From Aricia agestis (taxonomy: Eukaryota; Arthropoda; Insecta; Lepidoptera; Lycaenidae), in assembly GCF_905147365.1 (NCBI RefSeq), contig NC_056415.1, positions 15,828,001 through 15,892,000 on the forward strand: a stretch of 64,000 nt of DNA. Direction: 5' to 3'. Each line of letters starts with the position of its first letter. Positions within the stretch are counted from its first letter, which is position 1. The translations under genes and the position numbers were made by a program. Shown piece by piece: positions 48,601-60,600 of this stretch. Under the pieces are notes generated by a model that had not been told where the DNA came from, did no database searches, and saw nothing but the letters and a program-made list of their open reading frames with translations.

Positions 48601-51600
48601 AATCCTAGTGAAACCCGACGAATTTGACAGATATTGAAACCTGTCCGTTTCTTTGCAGTCGAACTACTGGTCGTTATGTCTATTGTGGTATCAATGTGCA
48701 AACTTACACTAACGTCTTTTGATTATTTCCAAGATCTTCCCCAAGTGAATCAGTCACTCTTTAAATAGGATCTCTATCACGGGAAATAATTTTTAACCAC
48801 TGTCTGGACGAGCGCCAATAGAAATAAACAGCGGCCCGATTGCTATCGTTATTTGGTAGATTTAAGTTTCGTAGAGGGTCTACGAATTTCGTAGAGCGTC
48901 TACGGCCTACGTTGTGGAAGGTCTACGAAGATTACAAAAAAGGCAGATTAAATAATCAATTAAAGTTCAAGTAAACTACTGCACATCTTAAAATCAACTA
49001 GCTTACATAATTTGGCTCTTCAAGCTACACATCATAATGTTAACGGAGAAGACACTTGGCTAGACTTAATATTAACTTTGAATCCACTCCTAGTTCACTC
49101 GCATGGTCAGTATCCCGCGCCGGCCTTCTCGCTTCATGATCTACTCTTTCTTAGGTATGTCATGAAGCCTCTTAAGAAAGAATCTAAAATAATATTTGCG
49201 CGCAGCTTCTCACGCATGGACATTAGTCAACTTAAGTCGGACGCAGCTTTAATCAACTGGGATCAACTTCTAGCCACCACCAACATTAATGATAAAGTGC
49301 AGGTCTTTAATAATTCAATTCTAGCCCTTTATGATGTTCATGCACCAGTCAAACGAATTAAAATAAAACATCCCCCGGCACCCTGGATGTCGTCTGAGAT
49401 AAAGGAGGCAATGAGACGACGTGATCGCGCTTTTCGCAAATACAGGGCCGACCGATCCGACATTAAGTGGGAAAAGTTTAAGGAGGCGAGGAATAAGTGT
49501 AATCAGATGGTGCGCAACGCAAAACGCCGACACATCTCCAGTAAAATAATTAATTATTCTTCTTCAGGTGCTAACCTTTGGAAATTTCTTGGTACCATAG
49601 GCTTCGGGAAATCGTGTCATCTGGAGTTGCCATGCACGGTTAGTCTGGATGACATTAATACCCACTTCGCTACTTCTCCTATCATGGACACACTCACTAA
49701 ATCTGAAACAATAGACTATTTAATCGGATTACCACGAGCAAATATAGATAATTTTCAGTTAACACCAGTTACTACAGGCGAGGTTAAAGCAGTCATTAAG
49801 TCCTTAAGTTCCAGAGCCGTGGGTTGTGATGACATTAGCCGCCAAATGATCACTCCCATCCTTGAATATCTTCTCCCTGCCATCACTCATATAATCAACT
49901 TCTCATTTGAGTCCTCCACATTTCCCAACTTATGGCGTAAGGCTTACGTCCGGCCTTTACCGAAAGTACAAAATCCTACTCAACCCTCTCATTTCAGACC
50001 AATTTCCATCCTCCCCTTCCTTTCAAAAGTGATCGAGGCGTGTGTTAACAAGCAGTTATCCCGGTTTGTGTTCAAACATAACTTTCTCTCTACACTACAG
50101 TCAGGATTCAGACCGGGACACAGTACCACTACAGCTCTTTTGAAAATTACAAATGATATAAGAACCGGTATGGAGGATTCTAAAATTACTGTCTTAGTGC
50201 TGATTGACTTTTCAAACGCCTTTAACAATGTTAATCACGACATTCTTCTAGCAATCCTCTCTCATATTATGATCTCGCCCGAAGCGCTAAAATGGTTTCG
50301 TTCTTATCTTCGGGGACGTCAGCAGCGTGTTCGAGTAGATCAGTCTTTTTCTGATTGGCGGACTCTCGAGGCTGGTGTCCCACAAGGCGGCGTCCTCCCA
50401 CCCCTTTTATTTTCATTATTTATTAATTTCGTCTCCTTTGTAATTCGCAGTGCGCATCATCTGTACGCTGATGACTTGCAGGTTTACGGTCAGGAAACAG
50501 TAGAAAACCTACCAAATGCTATCGATAATATAAACCGAGATCTGAATGCTATCAACACATGGTCCACCAAGTTTGGGTTGTCTGTGAATGCCGCTAAGTG
50601 TCAAGCGATTTTGATAGGAAGCCCGAGACTACTGAGAAAAGTCGACACTAGAACTCTCCCATCTGTAATTTTCGACGGAAACGTTATTCCTTTCAGCCCC
50701 AGTGTTAAGAATCTCGGTTTGTATATTGATGCTAATCTCGATTGGCGTACTCAGGTGTCTCACGTTAGTAAAAGTGTCACTAATTGCCTGCGGTCTCTCT
50801 ATCGCATGAAATATTTCTTGCCATCCAGTATAAAAATTTTACTAGTACAAACTCTTATACTCCCAGTACTGGATTATTGTGATACTTGCTACTTCGACCT
50901 TAATTCGGAGCTCCTCAACAAACTCGACCGGCTTCTCAATAATTCTATTAGATTTATTTTTGGCCTCCGTAAGTACGACCACATCTCCCCTTTCCGTGCC
51001 AAGTTGCAGTGGCTGCCGATACGTGAACGACGATCGCTACGGGCATTGTGTACCCTCTTTTCCCTGCTCCACTCTCCCTCTGCACCTGACTATCTGGCGG
51101 CTCATTTTAAATTTAGATGTAGCAATCACGACAAAAATCTCCGGTCCACAAATAACATGCTCCTTCTTTGTCCACCCCATAAAACATCACTCGTCCATTC
51201 CTCCTTTCATATCCAAGTTATCCTCCTTTGGAACGCACTGCCAGTGGAAGTGAGATTGGCTAAGTCAAAAAAGGTATTCAAGCGCAGAGTTCGTGAATTA
51301 TTTTTGATTAAGTCTCAGGCAGATTAAGAACAGAATAAATTAAGTTGCTTTTAATTAATATATTATTAGTATATATATATTATATAAAATATGATATTTA
51401 TTGTGTATATAAAATATATATATTATTATTTATTTATTAGTTTATTTGAACTATAGTATCCGTATAGTATGTAATAGTAATTATTATAGTATGTATTTAT
51501 TAATGTTGATAAAATTATAGATGTACTTTGCATCTACCACATCTCGTCTCTATCGTCTTCACCCAAAGGTTGGCTGGAAGAAAATGCCTAAAGGCATTAA

Positions 51601-54600
51601 GCCCGCCTCTGTACCTTGATGTGTGCAAAAAGTATAATAAAAAAAAAAAAAAAAAAAAAATAATTTTAAATGAACAGTTTAATAAACATGGAATTAATTA
51701 AATTATGTACAATCGAGAAAATTGATTATTAGGCAGATGGCGGACTTACGTCATTGGGTTATGTCAATTCAATGTTATCCGTGATCAGCGGGGCTAAAAT
51801 CATCCCTCCACTTGAGGCACAGTATAGCAATATTAGTCCCTACAGTAACGAAACGCCTTTGATGTCGCACGATGCCGCCACCGATGACAGGTACCGAGAA
51901 GATATGCCAGGGTTGCCACGAAACGGGAAATAAAATAATAATAAAATATTGTGCTTGTAATGCAAATGTTATCATTTAATCAATTTAATCAGCGTTATCT
52001 TTACATATTTATTTATTTAAAAAACTTTATGCACATAAAGGTACAAAGGTGGACTTAATGCCGTATGGCATTATCTATCAGTCAACCTTTGGGCGATACA
52101 AGGACAAAGTTGTATAGGTGCCAGTCGAGTTGAAAGAGGAAAAGACAGAAAAATATAATAAATATATATTATACTTATAAAATATATATTGTATAATATT
52201 ATACTATACTTATAATACACATAAAATTATATATAAATAAAACCAATAACCATACGTAATATATTATTTTATAATAACTATATTATAATAATATATAGTT
52301 GATCAATGATGATGCTAAAAATATTATAAATATTAATTTATGCCATAAATTATGAAAACTAAGAGTCTGCCAACTGTTTCAAGTGAAACTCACGTACCCT
52401 GCGCTTAAAAGTATCTCTGGTTTTTGACATCCTGATTTCCGGAGGAAGAGCGTTCCAGAGGAGAATAGCTTGGATATTAAAAGAAGAGTGGACGGAACTT
52501 GACTTGTAAGAAGGGCAACTTAAAAGCTGATTTGAAGTGGATTGGAGGTTTTTATCGTGCCTGCTGCAACGGTATTGAAAGTGAGGGGCGAGATATTCGG
52601 GAGTATGGGGATGATGCAGCAGTGAATATAGCACACACAGTGCCTGCACAGAGCGGCGCTGACGTACTGGTAACCAGTGTAGCTTGGAGCGATACGAAGA
52701 AACATGGTCGTATTTTCGAAGGTTGAATATGAATCGGAGGCAATTATTAAACAATCGGTCGAGTTTATCGAGTTTGTCGGCATTAAGATCTAAACAGCAC
52801 AGGTCACCATAGTTAATTATAGGAAAAATAAGGGACTGGACCAGCAAGGTCTTGACCGGAGTGGAAAGGAAATTTACCCATCGATCGTGGAATAACGAGA
52901 CACAATAGCTTATCTATTGTTATCGCGGCCGGATGCGGCCGCTTAGGGCTTCATGAATTAAGCCGGTAGATGAATCGTACGTATTATGTCGTACTGCCAG
53001 ATATTTACGTGAAACTTTAGATGATTTTAGTTCTCTATTTAAAAAATTAATTAACCCATCAAGCCCCATAAGCTCACCGGTGAGCGAGACACAATAGAAT
53101 AACAATAGATTTCCAAGGATCCACGAATCACGATCGAAGGATTAAAATAATGAAGACGCATTCGAAATTTCCAATATATAAAATATCCAATAATTAACCA
53201 CACGTCAGGTGTAACAGAAGCACTTCAAAACTCTTATTACGTGCGCGGTAAGGTCGCGGTATGTTACACTTGATATGTGTACCTGGGTAGGTAGGTACTA
53301 ATTAGTATGTAACAGGGTATTTAACAGATTTTTAATTTATTCTATATTGTTTCTCTCCTTGTTACACTTTTTACAACGTAAACAATAAAACAGAGATGCA
53401 AATACATGCCGCCAAGGCCAACACAATACTAGTGTAAACTGTGAGCCGATATTTATGAAAATTTAAATCCTTTTTGTTTTTTGAATCAGATTCACATGCG
53501 TACACTGAACATTTATTATAATATCCCATTGTTTATAAGATAAGTTATCATTTTACAACACAAAATTCGTAGACAACGCGCCAACGTCACCCCTGTGGGC
53601 GCAGGTACACAAACTCCGCGAGTTTGTCTACGCGGGCCCGCGCCGCCCGCTTCCCCGCGGGTACCCCTCGTTGCTCTGCGCAAGTACATTCGTTTCACTA
53701 CTGTAGGGATATGTCATATTGCTATACTGTGCTTGAGGGTCGAACGTCTGCAGTCTCGCCACAAGGTCAACTTCAGTTTCCTTTGTGGTGAGAGTACCGA
53801 CGCATCTTCTGTCGACCTTTGAAGCGGAGGAATTCTGGCCGACTGATGTGGTCTACCGAAGGTTCCGGGGAAGACTCCGGAATGAAGCGCGCGTCACGTC
53901 ACCGATAACTCGTGATAAAGTGTAGTTATTAAGTGTATACAGGATGTAACAAAAATAAGTGATAATACTTTAGGGTGTGTACGTGTTCCTTGTAGAGAGT
54001 TCACTGTGAAAACGGCAGCGCTGAAAGACCAAAATTTTTTTTCACTTTTGCATGGGGAAACTCCTGACGCTCGGGCCCTTGCCCATACAAAAGTGAAAAA
54101 AATTTTCGTCTTTCAGCGCTTGCTACTTTCACAGTGAACTCTCTACAAGGAACACGTACACACCCTAAAGTATTATCACTTATTTTTGTTACACACTGTA
54201 TAATTTATATGTATGTTAGTCATTAAGGTATATATTGTATGGGTCTATGTAGCCTGCTATAAATAAATAAATAAAATAAATAAAATAAAATAAAATGGTC
54301 TCTTTGAATAATAATTAATCATAACATGATTATTATTTTTTTTAATCGCAAAATTGACACTCTGTAATTCATGTCTAGTAATTCGAACTTTGACAGTTTT
54401 GACAATTCAATTGCTGAATTGATTGAGACGACTGACGAATTCTGGCCCCGCTGTAGACTGACTTTGACATAACGCGAAAAAATTACGTAGGTCCGCCATC
54501 TGCCTATAATAATGCATCAACTTCTCTGATAGTATCTTCATAAAATGTTTTTTTTTGGCAAAACAAAACAAAGTCTGCTTATCTTTATCCGGAACTGTAG

Positions 54601-57600
54601 GAAAGTCAATGACAGCAAAAATACTTCCTAGTAAGACGGAAAGCGTGTACCTAATAATATTCACATATAAGTATTATACTTATAGAAGTATCAATGAAAG
54701 TTAGGTTACACTTTGAAAGTCATAAAAAGGACCATAATTATATCCATTCGTATTCAACTTCAACCACAAATAGAACCTAAAATTTTATAGTCCCTAAAAG
54801 GTCCGCCCATATCAATAAAACATTTCTTCCAGTGCGTCGTGTTCGGAACCTTTATGATATGGTTCGCGTCCATCACCATTAACCTGGGGCCCACGTTCTT
54901 ATCGGGGGCCCTGGCTGCGAGCGCGGGGTCCTACGGCTCGTATGGCCCCTCACCCTCGTGCCCCCTCGTCCGGGGACCTTTCCGCCACTACGTGTTGAAT
55001 GCCCTCTGGATCGGCGTGAACGCTGTCTGCGTCGGCCTCACCCTTTTCCATCTGAAGAAACTGCATCGAGATCTCACTAAGGTAAGGCTTGTGAAGAGTG
55101 CAAGAACCAGAGGTTTGGAATTTTTAGAACGAATGATTTCAATCAATATCATATTGCAGTCATATTTTTAAATTGAGGCATCAATACAAATTACTAGATG
55201 ACCAATGATTGTAATAGCTGCTTATAATGGTTTAACCATTATAAGCAGCTATTGCTTATAATGGTTAATGCTACCAAAAAAGTGTATAAGTTAAAGCTAT
55301 GTATTATAAAAATATTACCCTGTAAACTTGATACAGCAAACCTTAATCATTATTATTATCTTATTATATTCAATTTATAAAAGTAGTGAAAGTTATACGT
55401 GGGAGAGCCATGCTTCGGCACGAATGGGCCGGCTCGACCGGAGAAATACCACGTTCTCACAGAAAACTGGCGTGAAACAGCGCTTGCTCTGTGTTTCGCC
55501 GAGTGAGTGAGTTTACCGGCGGCCCAATCCCCTACCCTATTACCTTCCCTACCCTCCCCTATTCCCTTCCCTTCCCAATCCCTACCATCCCTATTCCCTC
55601 TTAAAAGGCCGGCAACGCACCTACAGCTCATCTGATGCTGCGAGTGTCCATGGGCGACGGAAGTTGCTTTCCATCAGGTGACCCGTTTGCTCGTTTGCCC
55701 CCTTATTTCATAAAAAAAGTGTGTAAGTTAAAGCTATGTGTAATAAAAATACTACCTTGTAGTATTTTAACTTGATACAGCAAACCATACCATAATCAGT
55801 ATTATTGTCACTCCCTGGTTCTTGTACTCGTGCGTGTATATGTATCACACAACACTATATGTGCTTACCCGATAGTTACAGCTTCGTAGACGATTATGTC
55901 GTCATACATGTGGATTTGTTTTGCCGTTTTATCACACATGACACAGACCACACTGTAACTACATCAGACTCACCCACAGACATAGATCAAGATAGATACC
56001 GCATGTCGCTCCATTTGTATGAAAACGAGCGTGTCACTTTTTTCTTACCTACTGTGACGTGCCGATGATAAGAGTCTCCATTATCTTGGCCAACGTTTCT
56101 ATTTTAATTTCTACAGCTCAATACGGCACTTTTAGGCATTTAGGCATTTTTAAAATTCCGATTGACGTCCGATTCTGATAGCAGACTAAAGAACAGATTT
56201 TCGGAAGATGAGCATTGCTCGTCGTTTGGCAACGCGAAGTACATATACATGCGGTATCTATCTTGATCTATATCTGTGGAATCACTAGATCCTTGCAAGA
56301 AGACTCGGGAAGTTTTCATAAATCATATAGTTTAAATAATATTTCTTAATTGCATGCCACAATCTATGAAGTATGACACAAAAGTGCAATTTTAGACAAT
56401 AGCTAACATAATAATGAAACTGCAATGCAAATGCTTCTCAATAATTATTTTAGTTCATTTTCACGTACGTAATACCAACATGTTGTTGCTATAAAAAGCG
56501 AAGATTGTCGAGTACTATTCATTATCAACTAGGGTTTTCTCTTTATTCAATATGCAGTTAACTAAAATACATAAAAATATACTTTATCGACAAGAAACGA
56601 GATAAATTTTATTCCATAGAAATACAGTCAATCTCGTGCGAATACATTAAGTAACTCAAGCTGCAAATTCTAAGCACCTCTGGAATTCCGAGATCTGTTT
56701 CAACCTGTAGTACAACTGTACAAACTTAGGGAATTTGGCTACGATTCATCCACTCCCGACTAACTCCCGAGGGCTTCTTAGTGAGGATTTGGCTGGGAAC
56801 GAACATCCATCGGTTGAATCACTATAAGATTTAAATTTTTGTTGAAATGTATGCGCTTTTTCACACGTTCCGTATAGTCCAATGTAGATATTTATAAATT
56901 AAGTATCGAAATTTAATACGACGAATCATAACAGCTTTCAAAAATTAACTGAAAATGCAATACATAACTTTAATATCGATGATCGATGGAATCGGTCAAA
57001 ATGGCGATGCTTTATAATGTTAGAATGTCTTTACACCTGTTACACCAGCAGGCGTAGCATAGTCACCATAGAAACGGTTTCTTTCTACGGAAGAATCGAC
57101 GTACTGACAGATTTTATCGACAAAATGGCGGATTTACGTTATCTAACTGTCACTTTGTCTATTCTTCCGTATAAAGAAACTGTTTCTATGGTGACCATGC
57201 ACGCCTGCAGGTACGAATGATTGACATCAAAGAGCTCGCTAATATGCCTTCGCTAATTACACTAAACTCCGCACTGCTTAATAATATCGAATATAGTAAT
57301 ATTGATTACGAGCTTTCGCCCGCGGCTTCGCTCGCGTTAAGAAGTATTATTATGTACAAACTTTCATCCCCTATTTGAACCCCTTGGGGTTGGAGTTTAT
57401 CAAAATCTCCGTCCGTCCGTCCGTCCAGTGGTTTGGGCTGTGCGTTGATAGATCACTATGTCAATCAGTCAGTCACCTTTGAGTTTTATATATATATAGA
57501 TTAACTTGATTGCAAAATAGTTATAGATAACATACGCTTAGCGCGCGATTAATCACATACAATACTTGATCTCTTCAAATTGGTTTGAAAATTTGATATC

Positions 57601-60600
57601 ATTGTTATTAGCAAAGGCATCTTAACTAAGCTAGTCTTTTAAAAATAGAGATTTCGATCATTAAACGGAATTTTTGACAATCGAAGAATAACAGGTGTGA
57701 AAAAATATATAGCCACAGCCGAACATATAACCTCCTCGTTTTTTGGAAGTCGGTTAAAAACTCATCGCTATTTTAGGCGTGTGGAAAGGCGCGAGCGACG
57801 GTTGATAAAATTTAAATCTTATTGCATGCAGGCTAACGTAGAAGCTGTACGGGTAGCTGGTCTAGTGACCACGCTAGTCAGCATGGCCGGCGACAACAGG
57901 CTGCCCAACAGCGTTGGACCCAGGGTAAGTTGCATGCATGGGCAAGCAGGAATTGACAACGTATTCGTAACGTTTATTCTAAATAATCACACACGGTTTT
58001 GCTCGATAGTTTTACTCCGAATTGAAGGAAATGACATATTTAATTCCATCGAGCCGGCTCGAAGCGAGTCTTCGAGGCTCGAGCTGTCAGTTTTGCGGTC
58101 CACACGGTGGTTATTGCTCGATTTGGAGTAAAACTATCGAGCAAAACCGTAAGTGAGTACTTAGCTTTAGAGAGTCTTTAATCAAGTTTCATCGCCGCAT
58201 AAGACAACGAAGTAACTTTTTTTCTTCGTTAGCGTAAGCAGTATTAACATTTTGGCTAAAGATTTTTTCTGATATAACCTAAACTTATGATATTCTATAA
58301 CGTTACGAAGGTATTCATTTGTTTCTGCTGAGCCCTCAGTAGCACTCTGGTTTCTAAAATTAGCATAGCTCTTATAAATTGGTCGTAACACAACTGTATT
58401 TACTAATATATATTGAAAATATTCCCTGAGGTTATTAGCATTTCTTACATACATATTCGTTATAATAAGGCCACTGTATGATGGCAACGCCGTGCTAAGA
58501 AACCAGGGCGGCAGTATTAGATCTTTTAGTAGGAAGTCTGTCGACAGTCGACAGACGAGATATTCGCACAAATTCAAAGCTCTCTGAGTTTGTGCGAGTG
58601 AAAAATGCATGAAATTGAGTTTTCTTATGTTTTAGCTAATATGCATGCAAGCCAACAGTAATCTTACATGTTAAACATACAGCTAATTATGCCTTCATAT
58701 TAATATACTCAACTTCTAGGGTTTCAATTTTGTAAAAAATCTTTGCAGCATCCATTACTTACATTTCAGTATGATATTATTTTAAGCGCATGATATTATC
58801 TTACGCAAATTTTCAACAAAGTAATATATGTAATATAATGTATGCTATGTATGCATATTATACATATGCAACTATGTATGCATAGATTTTTGCACCTGAA
58901 TCTTTCTCGTACGTAGAATAGGGTCAGCCCTTTATATTCGTTAAACAAAGAGCCCTTTTAATCAATACGGCCATCTTTCACGTAGTAAAAAGTAGGTTTT
59001 CTGAATTTCCTATAGGAATAGTAAAAAGCGCTGCAATACTTTCAAACAATCTATCATTAACAATGCTCAAGAAAGAAATGATCACAAAAAAGAAAGGAGA
59101 ATTGCTCAGTAGTTAATAATTTCTTTCTTGCTGTTACTTTCTGCGAAAAAGAGACAACACGTTAGCATTATCCTTTTCTAGATTATTTAATATTATCGTA
59201 TCCACACTTAAGCTATTTTGTCAAGAACACTCAAATTAATGACAAATAATTTAAGTTCTCAATTGGAGTTTTTCCCAACGTGGCTCTTTAAACTTTTGCC
59301 TTTAATCTAACTTTACAAAGTTGCTGGTGCTATTTCTATTTCCGCTGGGCTACGAGTTACAGAATTTTATTTTGGTTGGATGTATTTGTGCTGCAGACGA
59401 GGTATAACAGATCGCTTGAATTTTAAATGCCGTTCGCTAAAACTAACTCTGAAAATTTTGAAGTATTCTATCGGCTTTTTAAAACTGAACAAACGAATGC
59501 AGCAAAGTGGAAATTATTTATATTCTTTGTTCTTTCAATTTTTATTGCAAGTCCTTTTTTTCTTAAACTTCTTATAATTCTTAATATCTAGCATTTTGTA
59601 TTTCAATCTAATCTGAAAATAATTTTATAGTGCTTTAAAAATTTGGATATGCTTTAATAAAAAATCTTTTTACTAAACAAAACTAAATGAGTATTTTATA
59701 ATCTTTATAATATTTCATTATTTTATTAATGTCTAGGAACGTCGAACTAATCGTCATGAATTATAGAAAAACTTGCTTTTCTATTTCGGGAATGTCTTAC
59801 GCGATTGACGTTTTTGTATGCGACGTTCCTAGTATTATTGTGGGTAGTCGAACAAAAAAATGCAGGGTAGTTCGTATCTACAGACAGTAGATGGCGCGCT
59901 CGACGGCCAGTGCCGGTCCGGTGCCAGTCAAAACCTGCCGCTCGGCGGGGGCAGACGTCTGCGTGGGTACCTCGCGCGCGTAGAGCGGGAAGGCGTGCGG
60001 CGCGTGCGCATGTTCCTTGTCATCACGGCTGCATACGTGCTGTTCTGGGGCCCGCTGTTCATTATTACGCTGCTGCACCACCCGGCGTTCACGTCCCATG
60101 TGGCGTATGAGGTAAGTTTCATAGAGTTTCATTGCATATTGTCTCCAAATAATATATTTTTTTGAGTTTATTTGTACACCCATTTAAATACTTTTTGATC
60201 TTTGAGCTACTCCATCCAATCTACCAATTTTCCTATTAACAAAAATAGGACAATTAGCAGAGTTACTATTAAACATTTCTAAGTATCGAAAAAGCGACAA
60301 TATATAAATCAAAATCGTCTTTGTTGGATACAGGTATGTAGCAAAGCCCTATATGGTATATAGAGAGGCGACATTTACGCAAATTAGCGGGCAATTTGCA
60401 ATTCTAATGCCTCAATTTGAAGCACTTACAATTAAAGGAATCTTGTTCGCAACCGAAAAAGTAAACTTTATGGAAAATGCAGACATTGAATTTAATACTC
60501 TAGAAGAACAGAAAAATACGGCAATGTTTTAAAATGTTGATGAAAAAACAAAAGGTATAAACACGATGAAATTGTTTTCGCAAAAGGGAGCAAAAGAATT

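Noticed and set aside
52920..53105. 61-codon minus-strand frame (contains LINFLNRELKSSK)
   Set aside because: Looks protein-like but is unrecognised, has no neighbours or splice context, and overlaps a dispersed repeat at 53075.
57697..58131. 144-codon open frame as a stand-alone gene
   Set aside because: It merely contains receptor exon d plus flanking intron and half a MITE.
58182..58610. 142-codon minus-strand frame
   Set aside because: No recognisable domain, AT-driven composition, and no supporting signals.
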